This document shows, piece by piece, positions 1-10,722 of a stretch of 64,000 nt of DNA (its first letter is position 1; each line of letters opens with the position of its first letter). The position numbers and the translations under genes are program-made. The stretch lies in NCBI GenBank assembly GCA_017654935.2, contig CM065682.1, positions 41,097,466-41,161,465 on the forward strand. The letters are read 5' to 3'. The notes beneath the pieces were generated by a model. It saw only the letters and a program-made list of their open reading frames with translations, was not told the DNA's origin and did no database searches. This DNA is from Phymorhynchus buccinoides. Its lineage: Eukaryota > Mollusca > Gastropoda > Neogastropoda > Raphitomidae.

Positions 1-123
1 GTGCTGGCTGGGCCTAATGATTTCTTAGTTAGGCACATAACGGCAGCATGACGCATCTCGCTCATAATTGACAGGAAACTGTCTGTCCGATTGAATGTGC
101 TGGCTGGGCCGAATGATTTCTTA
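1..123. repeat. Direct repeat, 96 bp period (two partial units)
   Basis: The 27 bases that open the window recur from position 97 with one substitution (GGGCCTAATG versus GGGCCGAATG). This gives a 96 bp period, and the array is cut by the window edge. No coding potential is seen. It could be the end of a longer satellite lying outside the window. Confidence 0.7.
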
Positions 124-128
124 TAATA

Positions 129-160
<32 letters not shown>

Positions 161-161
161 G
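121..161. repeat. (TAA)n microsatellite
   Basis: About 13 TAA/ATA units are followed by a short GAAGAAGA tract. Confidence 0.9.
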
Positions 162-236
162 AGAAGAAGAAAAACCGGCACTAAGATGGGTGTTGTCAGT
201 CTTTAACTCAAAGCCGTAAGAAATCAGCCTGGTAAT

Positions 237-276
237 AATCAATCAATCGATCAATCGATCAATCAGTCAATTAATG
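237..276. repeat. (ATCA/ATCG)n microsatellite
   Basis: Imperfect tetranucleotide run of AATC and GATC units. From here to about position 1000 the sequence is AT-rich, and I see no gene, only an 88-codon hydrophobic open frame with no supporting context. Confidence 0.8.
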
Positions 277-1002
277 AAATTATATTATGTCCTCACAGAA
301 AGGATAATTGTTTTGCGACACGTTAAACATATAATGGACAACCAAGAACTAAATGTAAAACTACAAATAAACACATGCATTACAGATTAAAAAAAACAAC
401 ACATCACCCAATCATTATATAGAGTCTCTAATATTCCGAGTAATTGTAATTCCAGTAATCCCCTGGAAGTGTGTAAGAAAGAGATACGGTCCATCTGCGA
501 AGTGCAGCTTTAAAACAAACAAAACACACACAAAACCCCCAAAGAAAACAAAAACAAACAACAGAAATTGAGTTGAAAACGAAGCGAGACGATAGATTTC
601 CGTAGGTCTTATCTTTTAATTCAAAGAACTGAAACAGACTGCAATGCGCTTAATGTTTTTTTGCTTTTTGCTCCTTTTGCTATATTTGCTGTTCGCTGTT
701 TTCTTGTTTGTCTATGTTGATAAAGGCGCATTCGCCGAAATATCCAGTAGTTTTGTTTTGTCGCTTGTGAATAAAATAATGTCACTTTGCACTTGTCGTG
801 TAGTTGTTTGTTTGTTGTACATTCATATGTATATATGTCTGCTTGTCTGCATTTTGTTTGTTCGTTTGTTTGTTTTTACCATTTTAAGAATTTTACAGAC
901 ACTGACATAGGCTTACAGCTACAGTAAACAAGTAGCGTGAGAAACATTGCCCATAATCATGCTGTATGTGTTGCAGAATGATAGTACCAGGAAGACCTTT
1001 AA

Positions 1003-1466
1003 GCTGGAATTCCATATGCGCTATTTTCGCTGGCTTAAATCGCCCGCTACTTTCGACAGCGACGAAAAATGTTGCTTGCAATTCCATTGACGCTAAAATC
1101 GCCGGTGATTTTCGATGGCGCTATTCAAACATCGCGCTAAAAATCCTGATCGCGCCTTCGGAACTGCAAGCAACGTTTTTCACGAGTACCACATGTTTCT
1201 CCACGGTTTTGGAAGCCATGCTGGCTGAACAATCGCGTGATGATTTTGCTCCATCCACTTTCAGACTATTTTCGACGGCGACAAAAATATTTTTTCGCTT
1301 CACCAAGCGATAAAATAAAATCGCGAGCGATTTTCGACTGACTGGTCGCGATTATCGCGCTTATGGGTGTACAGAATGAGTGATTGTTGGTGGCGATAAA
1401 TTTTAACCGCGGGCGATTATCGCTGTCGATTTTCGCCTTTAAAATCGCGCATATGGAATTCTGGCT
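1003..1466. mobile_element. MITE-like element with 19 bp terminal inverted repeats
   Basis: The left end reads GCTGGAATTCCATATGCGC. The right end, reverse-complemented, reads AGCCAGAATTCCATATGCGC, so the termini match apart from two substitutions and one extra base. TTAA flanks both sides (999-1002 and 1467-1470), although an 8 bp direct repeat CTTTAAGC (997-1004 and 1465-1472) is an equally possible target duplication. The interior is CpG-rich, unlike the AT-rich flanks. It is full of GATTTTCG/CGAAAATC words and holds a second inverted pair (about 1064-1090 against 1157-1183). No transposase frame is present, so it would be non-autonomous. TTAA duplications are typical of piggyBac-type elements. 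Family assignment is inference. Confidence 0.75.
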
Positions 1467-1470
1467 TTAA

Positions 1471-2140
1471 GCAACACAGGCCTACATAGGGGGTCCAGAA
1501 TAACAACGATAATAATGGAATGGAAACAAATGGGAACATTGACATAGAGAAGTAGCTCTACGGTGGAGATAATTATCCTGCATTATCTCACCACCTTTTG
1601 ACGCCGCAGTGTGGCACCAAGGCAGCAGCCCCCACCCCAACCCCCTCCCTCCGCTTTTGTTGTCTCACCCACCCAGGGCTAATGCATATATACAGAGGCC
1701 ATACACCCACCCGTTCACCTTCCAAAGCTATGAGATAACGAATGTTCTCAATCTTCCAAAAACCCGCACGTAACATGAAAACCTTTCCTACTAGAGAGTG
1801 TAGCTTAGCTATCTTTTTGCTGCTATCTTGCTTGAAATAGGCCACCTCTTTTTTTCTGTGGAACCACTATGTTCTATACGTGGGAGGAGAATTTTACTTT
1901 ATCTACCCACTTCGAATTACAGTAGGCCTAGGTACTGAAACGCAGTGTGAGAAACGACGAATATTGCAGAACAAAATGGGTTTGGAAGGATGTTGCTGTA
2001 TAGAACAACATTCCATTATAACTATTGGCGATGTGACTCAACAATGGGCCTGGTATTACTACCTGCCTGTAGGGTACTGTTGGAACAAAGACATTGTAGT
2101 CCAGCCTGCCGGAATAGCAGCTGCTGTCTGGCTGTCATCA
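1471..2140. other. No gene recognised
   Basis: Mixed-composition sequence. Short open frames on both strands have no splice or family support. Confidence 0.5.
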
Positions 2141-2151
2141 TACACACACAC

Positions 2152-2231
<80 letters not shown>
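2141..2231. repeat. (CA)n microsatellite
   Basis: About 90 bp of CA units with two AACA interruptions. All long open frames through it are low-complexity artefacts (TH, VC). Confidence 0.95.
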
Positions 2232-2233
<2 letters not shown>

Positions 2234-2265
2234 ACACGCCCACGTACGAATGCACGCTCGATCTG

Positions 2266-2267
2266 TC

Positions 2268-2347
<80 letters not shown>
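2266..2347. repeat. (CT)n microsatellite
   Basis: About 80 bp of nearly pure CT, followed by CA and then CG dinucleotides (2347-2380). Confidence 0.95.
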
Positions 2348-2351
<4 letters not shown>

Positions 2352-2460
2352 GCACACATACACACACACACGCGCGCGCGGGGCAATGAGCTTTAATATA
2401 TTTTCCAGACATACAATCGCACGTAGGACTATATAAAAATTGCAAGGGGCAAACATAGCT

Positions 2461-2462
<2 letters not shown>

Positions 2463-2500
<38 letters not shown>
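2463..2500. repeat. (GA)n microsatellite, inverted to the CT tract
   Basis: 38 bp of GA lie 115 bp downstream of the CT tract and are complementary to it. The pair could fold into a hairpin and lies just upstream of the CCAAT cluster. Confidence 0.9.
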
Positions 2501-2503
<3 letters not shown>

Positions 2504-2550
2504 CCTCGTGTAAAGTTTAGAAAAAAACACACACCAGTATTGTGTAACGA

Positions 2551-2664
2551 CCAATCATTGTTTTCCCCGCAAAACCAATGGGAATGCACACAATTTGTCC
2601 AATGGGCCAATGGGATGCATGCATTATCAACCAATCAGCGCATTTCCAGCGCCAAATTTGACCG
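2551..2664 (+). promoter_or_regulatory. Promoter-like cluster: five CCAAT boxes plus E2F-type site
   Basis: Five same-strand CCAAT pentamers start at 2551, 2575, 2599, 2607 and 2631, so four of the five fall on a 24 bp grid. The block ends in GCGCCAAA (2649-2656), an E2F/CDE-like site. It is followed directly by TTTGAC, one base from the CHR element TTTGAA. A strong donor-like CCG|GTGAGT sits at 2665. An ATG with a perfect CAG|GTAAG donor follows at 2710-2760. CCAAT boxes are bound by NF-Y. Multiple spaced NF-Y sites with a CDE/CHR are known from G2/M-phase promoters. Promoter activity here is inference. Confidence 0.5.
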
Positions 2665-2709
2665 GTGAGTTCGTGTCACTTTCTTTTCTTAACTGGCATC
2701 CGAGCGACA

Positions 2710-5700
2710 ATGACGAAGAAAAAGTTCGGCCCGCTTTCTCACCACAATGCGACAGGTAAGCCTTTCACTTTAAAAAGGAACATGGTTATCAAGTTTTATC
2801 CATTGCTCGTTAACCATTGTGTGTGTAATAACATTTTAAGACAAAAAGTGTTTTTAAAAAAACCCCGTTACAATTGGACACACAAGAAACCCATTTATGA
2901 ACTGAACAGCCGCGGCATTGGAACTATTTAATGTGCGAGTTGGTCTGTTTTGTTTTGGGTCTCTGCTACGTTTTCATCTTTAATTTCAGATACCTATTAG
3001 TAGTAGGTGAGTAGTGAGTTGAATTCAAACGCTTTCCATATAGAAACTCGTACAGCCTAAGCCGACATAGTATTTTTGACGCTTTTTGTTTTCACATTTC
3101 AAGAGAAACTAAGCTTGTGTAATTGATTCAACATGTATCCAGCGTGAGATTTATGAAAAAAAAGGAATGTGCGTCGGGTAGGTAGGCTTTCGTAAGAAAC
3201 TAAAACGAGCGCGTGCACACACGCACACGCGCGCGCAACCCGACATAAAATAATACTTTAATGATTACTAAGGCTAGCTAAGCCTTTCGTTTTCCCGTCG
3301 ACAGTGGTGTTTCAGTCATGGTTTCGTGTCCGTGGCAGAACCTATTCTTATCCATTCTCATCTCTGCCCACCCCATCACCCATCCCTCTCTGGTGGTTGC
3401 AGTCCAGAATGGGGGTACATGCGGAAACGTTAACGGAACTGAAGTCGCCGACATTTATTTATGCAACCCCGAATTATTTCACAGCCTACATGTCACAAGT
3501 TTTTTTGCCTATATGAAACTGGGAATTTAGTTTCATTTGCAAGAATATTGTTGTAGGCATTTTAAGCGTCAGTCATCAAATCGATTTTTTGTTCCGACAA
3601 TATTCACATTTCTGCTCGCCAAGAACGATAATTTTGTAATAGAAACGAATGTAGGCCATTGCTTTTTTAGTCAACGGATTATTGTTCTTGTTGAGCAGAA
3701 ATGTGAATACTGTATTACCGTTTTGTGCTCTAATTGCACTCATGAACACAATAAACTGTTGACAGAGAAGAGCATAGATGATTGTTTTTTCAGTCAAATT
3801 ATCTCCCCTAGGGACAGAAATGTGAAGCTTGCCGTGTCGGGTGACTGAAGGGGTACGAACGGGATTGGTAGTAGTGGATAGCGCAAATTCCTTTACGTCA
3901 TAACATAAGTCCCACTGGTTTTGTTTTTAAATGCGATTTCTTGTCAACATATTACCCTACATTGTTGTCATACTTAACAAAAAGAAAAAACAGTTTTCCA
4001 AGTCGTTGCACTTTCACTTTCACAATCCATATTGTATGACAAACAACAAAATGGATCCATCTCAATCGTTCCAGGACGAAGTTATATCAAGATTATTTCA
4101 TTTTTGCTGAAAGGATAGATCATTCAAGTCATTCTGAGATTTAGTTACACAATAAAGAGGAATCAACTAGACTCAAGAAAGGGGTAAAGATGCAGATCAG
4201 CATCCCCTGTCAGTCTTGGTTCGTTGAGTTCTTTCCGTCTTGCCTTTCTTTTCTATTACATGTATTACTGAACGCATATGTTTAGTGTAAATGAATGAAA
4301 AGTAACGTTAAATATAGAAAACGATAGCATATCGAGGTTTCGTGCTCAATCTGCAGTAAGAAAGGCAAGACTGAAAAAAAGAACAAAAACGAGAAATGGA
4401 GGAGGGGGTGTTGATCTGCATGTTTGCCCCCCAAAAGTCTACTGCCCCCCCCCCCCCCCCCCCCTTCCCCCCCATCCTTCGTATGTTCACACACACCAGA
4501 AAACAAATGAAGGGCAGTTCATATTACTTTCAAATGGCGCCATAAAGTTAGGGGCCTACTATGCATCGTTGTATACGTGGGACGAAAAGAAAATATTGGC
4601 ATACCTTTATAAATACCTTATATAAATTTCAGTTGAAATAATGGTCAGAACTGACTGTCAACTATATTGGAAGAAGACGAAATAATTTTCTGTGCTTTTT
4701 CTAAACAAAAACTCCATAATTTACAAAGTTCCATCAAACTGCATGACTCAAAGCTACCTTTCCATATTTGAGACCCCCCCCCCCCCCACTTCCTTTGTTT
4801 TACTTGTATGTTAACATTAACATTTTGCTCACGTTGTCTAACATTGTGTTATCTATGCAGGCCTCTGTCAACCCTGCACTGTGATCTCCCCTCTAGTTGC
4901 GAGTTCATCCTGCCACCCCTACACAAGAAATGGGACGATCCTCGTCACGGGCTTCACGGGTTCTATAATGCAGGCTCCACTGCTGTTGACCAAAAGGTGT
5001 GTGTTTCATTACCATCACATTCAGATAACACCTGCTCCTAGAAAATAGTTGCTGTATGACCAGTTACCTGTTCTCTGTCCTTGTTCCAATGTGCAGGCCC
5101 TTATTGTGTACCTTTATTTATTTTTATTGCAAGGGGATGTATTAAAAATAACAAAAACAAACCAAATCCATGACATGCTTTTACTTTGGTCCATTTGCAG
5201 CAACCAACCCAGCAGCACGATGACCAGTCCTGCAAGTTATTCATCCTGCGTTCCCTCACAGAGAAATGGAGTCCTCAAAAGATACATCCAAGATCCCCCC
5301 AGTCCACTCGAAAGGCTACCAGTTTGGTTTCAGCTCTACGTCATGAAACCTAAAGGCGTCAGCTTGGTTAAGCAAAAGGTAGAGAGAGAATGTGTCTGTG
5401 TGTGCGCGCACATGTGCTCTTGGCTTTGAAATAACTTAAAAGCATATGCATTAATTTTGGAACATGTTTTTTTAAGTTGAACATATTTTATAACTACTCG
5501 TGCATTTTGTGGCTATTTAAAAGCCATGCATTGTTTTGCTTGTGCGCATTTGTGTTTCAGCATTTGGTCGGTGTTAATGCTTCTTTTTTGTTTGGTTTGT
5601 CACAATGCCTCTGCATTTATTTTAATACTTTGCCATTGTTATGTGTGAGCTGCTACATTTGTTTTCTTTAACCTTCCATGTGCTTACATTTTAATGTTTT

Positions 5701-5817
5701 CCTTTGTTGATGTGATGCATGTCATGCAATGCTTTAACATCTCTGTCCTACGTGCAGGCACACATCAAGCTTTGTTCCTACCTGTGTTCCCATGGTGTAA
5801 CCAGCCCAACGGTGTGA
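2710..5817 (+). CDS. Candidate four-exon gene for a ~139-residue protein of unknown function
   Basis: Exons are placed at 2710-2755, 4861-4996, 5201-5378 and 5758-5817. Donors are CAG|GTAAG, AAAAG|GTGTG and AAAAG|GTAGA; acceptors end ATGCAG, TTTGCAG and CGTGCAG. Exon phases (1, 2, 0) agree and keep one frame open from ATG to TGA at 5815. Exons are visibly richer in G+C than the introns. The product starts MTKKKFGPLSHH and has no obvious membrane segment. Recognisable stretches include NGTILVTGFTG and LERLPVWFQLYVMKPKG; I recognise no family. A competing frame is also open across the exon 2-exon 3 splice (residues PPLHKKWDDPRHGLHGF, then DDQSCKLFILRSLTEK) and stops at 5351, but it would need a different first exon. 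The gene could therefore be a spliced non-coding RNA, or coding in the other frame. The CCAAT/E2F block lies 45 bp upstream of the ATG. Exon calls are by eye only. Confidence 0.3.
3598..3712. repeat. Inverted repeat, ~36 bp arms
   Basis: Arms at about 3598-3634 and 3677-3712 are reverse complements with few mismatches (shared core TATTCACATTTCTGCTC) around a ~42 bp loop. A third, weaker half-copy follows at about 3770-3830. It lies inside intron 1 of the candidate gene and could be a small foldback element. Confidence 0.65.
4168..4443. repeat. Foldback element, ~80 bp imperfect inverted arms
   Basis: The left arm (4168-4250) and right arm (4358-4443) pair along TAGACT, ATGCAGATCA, GTTCTTT and CAGTCTTGCCTTTCTT. 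Shared words keep their order and spacing, with a ~107 bp loop. A poly-C tract (about 4446-4464) abuts the right arm. It has no coding frame. It could be an old MITE, or a source of hairpin RNA if the surrounding intron is transcribed. Confidence 0.6.
4446..4464. repeat. Poly-C tract
   Basis: About 19 consecutive C. A second tract of about 14 C lies at 4773-4788. Similar C or G tracts recur throughout the window (near 13150, 16113, 16646, 20050, 21590 and 22585, and their second copies). Local length errors are likely. Confidence 0.85.
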
Positions 5818-6655
5818 TGGATCTTTGATGCCCCGAGGTGCTTCTTCATTCATCATAATCGGCTGTCAAAAAGGTATTTCTTTTGCTTTAGTAGGAATTG
5901 GGTTAATTGAAGTAGCATACAGCCTTTTATGGAAGAGACGAAACAGCTTACACACATTTCATACAATGATCATAATTGTATTATTCCTTTGTGCGCTTGT
6001 GATGCTTGTGAATCTAGGCCTATTTTTGTATACCAGTTCAGAGGAAAGAAATTTCTTTTGTGACTAAAGGTATGCATATTTGTCTTGAGTACATAATGCC
6101 TTTGCGATTATTGCCTTATAACCACGTATATTTGATTTTTTAAATTATGAAAATACGTTTTTAGCAGCGTTCTGGACGTAAGTATTGGAATTCATTTATA
6201 ATGGATAGTTTGTGTCTGTTGGGTAAGAATACTTTTTTTTATGGGCCTAGCTGTTTTTGCGCACTGCATGCTCGTTTGTTGCATGGCATGAATTATTGCT
6301 AACATTGTGACTGGTTAATTTTATGTGAATGTTATGAACGCTGTTGTAGGTGTCTGATATTTAAGACGTGTGGTAGTGCATGCGAGCATGTGCATGCGCG
6401 TGATCATGTGCTTTGTGTTTTCTGTGAGTATATACATGAATATACAGGATCACAGTTTCTTTTAATACGTTTCTTTGCAAAACTCACCCGAAAGTGGGAA
6501 TGTGATTGTTTATGTTGTGTATGAAAGGTATGCATTCACTATAGATTGTTCATCAGCTGCAATGTACAAATACAACTGGTATTGTGATTTTTATGATGGT
6601 AACTGTGCATCGTAATGTGATATTAATCGACTCTTATAGCATATTCTGATGACAG
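5818..6655. other. No gene recognised
   Basis: AT-rich, intron-like sequence. An 80-codon open frame at 5825-6067 with hydrophobic segments has no further support. Confidence 0.4.
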
Positions 6656-8451
6656 GACCAGAACCAGAACGTGCCCTTGCTAGTCCTTGCCTCGCCATTC
6701 TCCCTGGGTCGTCATGTCCTGAGGACAAGTGGACATCAGCTGGGACCAAGACACGGCCTGTCCTGATGGCCCTCACCCGTGAACTGCAGGTGCTCTCGAC
6801 TTGGAAAGAATTTAAAGTAAATATTATGGACATTTATGCTTTTTGTGTACATTTGCAGCATTTGATTGGCGTTTTTGTTTTTTGTTTGTTTGCTACATTG
6901 CTTCTGTATTGTACAATCTTAATCACCACACTGAGCTATTGACAATATCTTTGTCATCCCATGTGATTTTGTTCATGCACAGAGCCATTGTGTGTGTTTG
7001 TAGAAAAGTGGAAATGGATTTTAGTAATGCGATTATAATAGGGACATTGTTTCAGATTTGATTATCGTTTTTAGTCATTTGTTTATGCATGATGCCACGT
7101 TCTCTTCTATCAGTTGCATTGTTCAATTTTCTTCTCACTCTTTTTGTGCGATATTAGAACCCATGATTAGTTAATAATTAGAACAAGTTTAAAATACATT
7201 TTACATAATTTTGTTGCGTATTGTTTTGTAAAAATACAATCGTTTCACGTTGATGTAGTGACCATTCGACTGACCGAGGAATTTGGAACAATCGTCCTTG
7301 AATTTAAGATAAAAGAAATGGGCAATGTATCCACCCCTTGCGTAGCAATATCATTGACTTCTTTTCATGCAACGTCTCCCATGCCTTTTCAACCATGTCC
7401 AAAAACAAGACTGAGTTGTAGTAGCTAGGTTTACGCAATACACGAATGGTGCTGCTTCAACAGAATTACATCGTTCATTACTTACATTGCAAAACTGACC
7501 AGAAACACGTGGTCTTGTACGGGTTAACTTTATGTCATGTGTAAACGGCATCTTTCATCGTAGATTATTCATTTGGGTCATTGCAAAATCTGACATTGTA
7601 CGATTGTAATTGTACACCATCACGCGATCCAGTAATTTAAATTAATTGCCTCTTGTAGCATATTCTGACAACAGGATCAAAAGCAGGTCTTTGCTGGTCT
7701 TCGATGGTCATTGCTCATCATCTTCCCTGGCTCATGTCCTGAAGACTACCGGCGTCAGCTTGGTCCAAGACACGTCATGTCTTGATGGACATTATCACCC
7801 ATGAACCGAAGGTAACCACACATATTTCGGTTTAAGAGGAAAATATTTCATATTGCAAGGTGTTTATACATATTTTTTTTACAGATGGTAGATTTTTAGG
7901 TGGTTCTGAAGGTTTTTGAAATAGAAGTACAACTGTATTTTGATTCATGTGATGTAATCCAATGTTTACTCGCCTTTTGTAACATTCTGACAGGACCAGA
8001 CGCAGGACATGATGGCGTCCTTGGTAGTCTTTGCCTATCCTCGATGGTCCTTGCCTTACCTACCTTCCTGGCTCTTCATGTCCTGAGAACAACCTGGGCA
8101 TCAGCCGAACCCACGACATTACCTGTCCTGGTTTACATTACCCACGAACCACAGGTAACCAAAATATAGACACATTTTAAAAATTGATTACAAGCTGTTT
8201 ATGGATTTGTAAAAAATACAAATGGTTGATTTTTTTAATGTTTGAAATAAGTAGAGGTGCAAAAGCATTTTGATTGTAATTCAATTCAATGTTGATTCAC
8301 CTCTTGTAGCACATTCTGATGGCAGGACATGCAGTCCTTGATGATCGCCTCACTCACCATTATACCTGGCTCGTCATGTCCTGGAGACTACTGGACATCA
8401 GTTGAACCCAAGACAGGCTGTTCTGAATGATGGACATCATCACCCTTGCAG
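6656..8451 (+). repeat. Tandem array of four exon-like units with conserved splice sites
   Basis: Units lie at 6656-6789, 7675-7811, 7994-8154 and 8326-8451. Each is preceded by a near-identical acceptor region (TATTCTGA-N-ACAG or ACATTCTGATGGCAG). Each ends in a donor: CAG|GTGCT, AAG|GTAAC, CAG|GTAAC and CAG|GTAAC. Internally they share GACCAGA, CTTCCTGGCTC-like, CATGTCCTGA and ACATCAG words. The last three repeat at about 320-330 bp including intron sequence; the first is separated by about 700 bp of extra sequence. Lengths are 134, 137, 161 and 126 nt. No single reading frame is conserved and stops occur in most frames. This favours duplicated exons of a non-coding transcript, or decayed coding exons, over functional alternative coding exons. 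Confidence 0.5.
6790..7660. other. Extra ~700 bp between exon-like units 1 and 2
   Basis: The other inter-unit introns are about 170-180 bp, but this one is about 885 bp, so an insertion is likely. A 66-codon minus-strand open frame (7351-7551) lies in it. I see no terminal repeats or recognisable domain. Confidence 0.35.
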
Positions 8452-8868
8452 GTAACTCTACATGATATGCCAGTTAAAAAACGAGATTCTTTATATTGGA
8501 AGCTATTGCATGCATTAATTTCCAACAAATTGTATATTTTCAGTTTTTGTCAATGTTTTAAATGAGCAGAAGTGATTCAGCGTGGCGTTAAGCATTTGGT
8601 AAACTTCAAATTGTTAAATATATCTAATATCTGATTTAAATGTATAGTTAATTGTATTTTGCTGTATCCTTGTCTCTCGTCACGTTAATCGGTTTTGCTA
8701 ATTGTTCCCCTTTCCCTTTCATTTATGTTATTGGTAATCTGTTCTTGCAGCAAGTTAGATGTGCAATGCAATGGAATCCACAAGAGCACATAAGGTTTAA
8801 CAGATGTTTTGATGCTCTTGACGTAGGGCCTAGCTGTGTAACATTGGAATCAATTTTGTTTATTCCAG

Positions 8869-9664
8869 CCAGTTGCATCACCCTACCAGAGCGTCACTGT
8901 CAGCACAGTCAGCAAGCAGCCTGGAGAATACGGATTGAAAATCCACAGCTGATTGACAACACCTGACGGTGACAGCTGAAACTCGTGGATGAGGAGGAAC
9001 GCTTCTTCAGAAGGTATGTTATTTTACAAGTGCAGTGTTTATTACATAGACGATACTAAACTCAGCTTTTTTGCCAAACGTGTTCATCAAACTGAAAAGG
9101 ACAGAATTTAAATGCGTTTTGACATTCTTTACATTTTATTTTTGGTGGAATCGTTATGCACAACCAGATAAGTTGAACGGGGAAATACACTGAACATAGA
9201 CTTAACTGCTTTTTCATGTAGGCCTACTTCCTGTTATTTTTATGATTCTGTCTTGCGTCTATCAATATCATTTTCCCATAGGTGCACCGGTGAACCGCAT
9301 GCGGCAGTGTAAAAAGACTTCTTCTTTTACGATGATGCAAAATATTGACCGTTTCTCAAACTGATTTATGAGCAGTTCATGGTCAACATGTTTCAGAAAT
9401 CTGACTTGCTTCTTGGTTTATTGTGCAGAAACAACGTGTAACGGACAAGCAGCACTCCAGAGCTTCATGCCGCACCTGGAATTTGACTCAACGCTTCTTT
9501 CTACGGTGGTTTTCACGGCTAAGGTTCAGACGAACTAACAGTGAAGGTCTCCAGCGACGACTTCTCCATCATCGGAAAAAGACATCGACAACGGCACCAA
9601 CGTCCATGATCATGAAGCATACAGACGAAGGAAAAAGAAGTTGATGTATAAATTCTTGACTTGA
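8869..9664 (+). pseudogene. Frame-broken coding remnant of unknown family
   Basis: Protein-like segments occur in different frames. At 8869-8952, after a TTTATTCCAG acceptor, the frame contains SPYQSVTVSTVSKQPGEYGL and then stops. At 8953-9013 another frame reads LKLVDEEERFFR up to AAG|GTATG. At 9431-9538, after a TTGTGCAG acceptor, the frame contains ALQSFMPHLEFDSTLLSTVV and stops at TAA. Immediately after, VKVSSDDFSIIG appears in a shifted frame. Finally 9575-9664 reads EKDIDNGTNVHDHEAYRRRK and ends in KKLMYKFLT and a stop. At least two frameshifts within about 130 bp of the last exon suggest a decayed gene or base-calling errors. It may share a transcript with the upstream exon-like units. 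The family is not recognised. Confidence 0.35.
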
Positions 9665-10722
9665 CTTCTTTCCCAAGGTTTTTGTTGTTGTAAAGCATTA
9701 CCCCTTTTTTTTATCCAGAGAATTGACTTAATGTAGGGCTATATTACCAGTTGTGAATTTCATGATTATTTTTTGTTTTTGCTTTTTTGTAATTTGGTTT
9801 ACATTTGTGACGTTCCATATTTTGCTGTAGTAGTCACGATTGTCACAATGTGTGGTATATGGACATTTTTGCTCCTATGGAAGATAATGTAAGGACGGAA
9901 AAAGACAGACGGGTTTCTTGTTCTGCCAAGAGATTATCTTCTACAGGCAAAACACAGGTATTGACTCTAGCCTTAAAAAAGCAACTAAGCAGTCGCAAAA
10001 GTATTGTGGAAGGATGTTCACGCAAAACAGATTGATAGTTTAATCATTTTAATATATGTTTAGTCAAGGGAAATGAAGAGGAAACGTCTTGATATACTTG
10101 CTAAATATCTTTTTTTAATATCATAAATAATGCACGACATGGCCCACTGACTTGTAGCATAATTTAGCGATGTTTTAAGATGACACTAAAATTTGCCCTG
10201 ATGGTGATGTAGATGAGGCCTAGTGTGGTATCTTCCGTGTTCCCCTAACCAGTGTATATCAAATAACAGTCTGGATTTTCATAATCAAAAAATCCTTGCA
10301 GGGTGCATGCAAACAGAAAACGTAAAGCAAGAAACGGGTATTGATTAAAACCACGTGTTTTGAAGCAAATAAATGATGCATCCTTAAGCACATTTACGCT
10401 TAACATGTAAGGCTCGGCATAATTGCTGCTGATGGTGAACCGCAGCAAACGTTGCTTTTGTTTATTTTATCCTTACGTTTATGCTTCCAAATACGCCCTT
10501 TTGCCTTTTCTATCTATGACACTCCCCCTCCCCCCCACCCCTATTTTTTCATTTCTTAATGACAAACAAGACATTAGACTGGTGTATTTTTAACCATCTA
10601 TCAGCTTTGTCATTAATCCCTGAACCTGTATTCATCATGTACTAAAGCTATTATCATCCCATTCTATTTTCTTTTAACTGGAAATTTCATTTAATGCGTT
10701 GCTTCAGTATCTTTCAGAAATG
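9665..10722. other. No gene recognised; ends where the duplicated block begins
   Basis: Mostly AT-rich single-copy sequence. Opposing 60-61 codon open frames at 9843-10035 cannot be supported. Confidence 0.4.

Noticed and set aside
1880..2634. Open frames of 148-191 codons through the CA/CT/GA tracts
   Set aside because: Almost entirely TH, SL, VC or RE dipeptide repeats produced by microsatellites.
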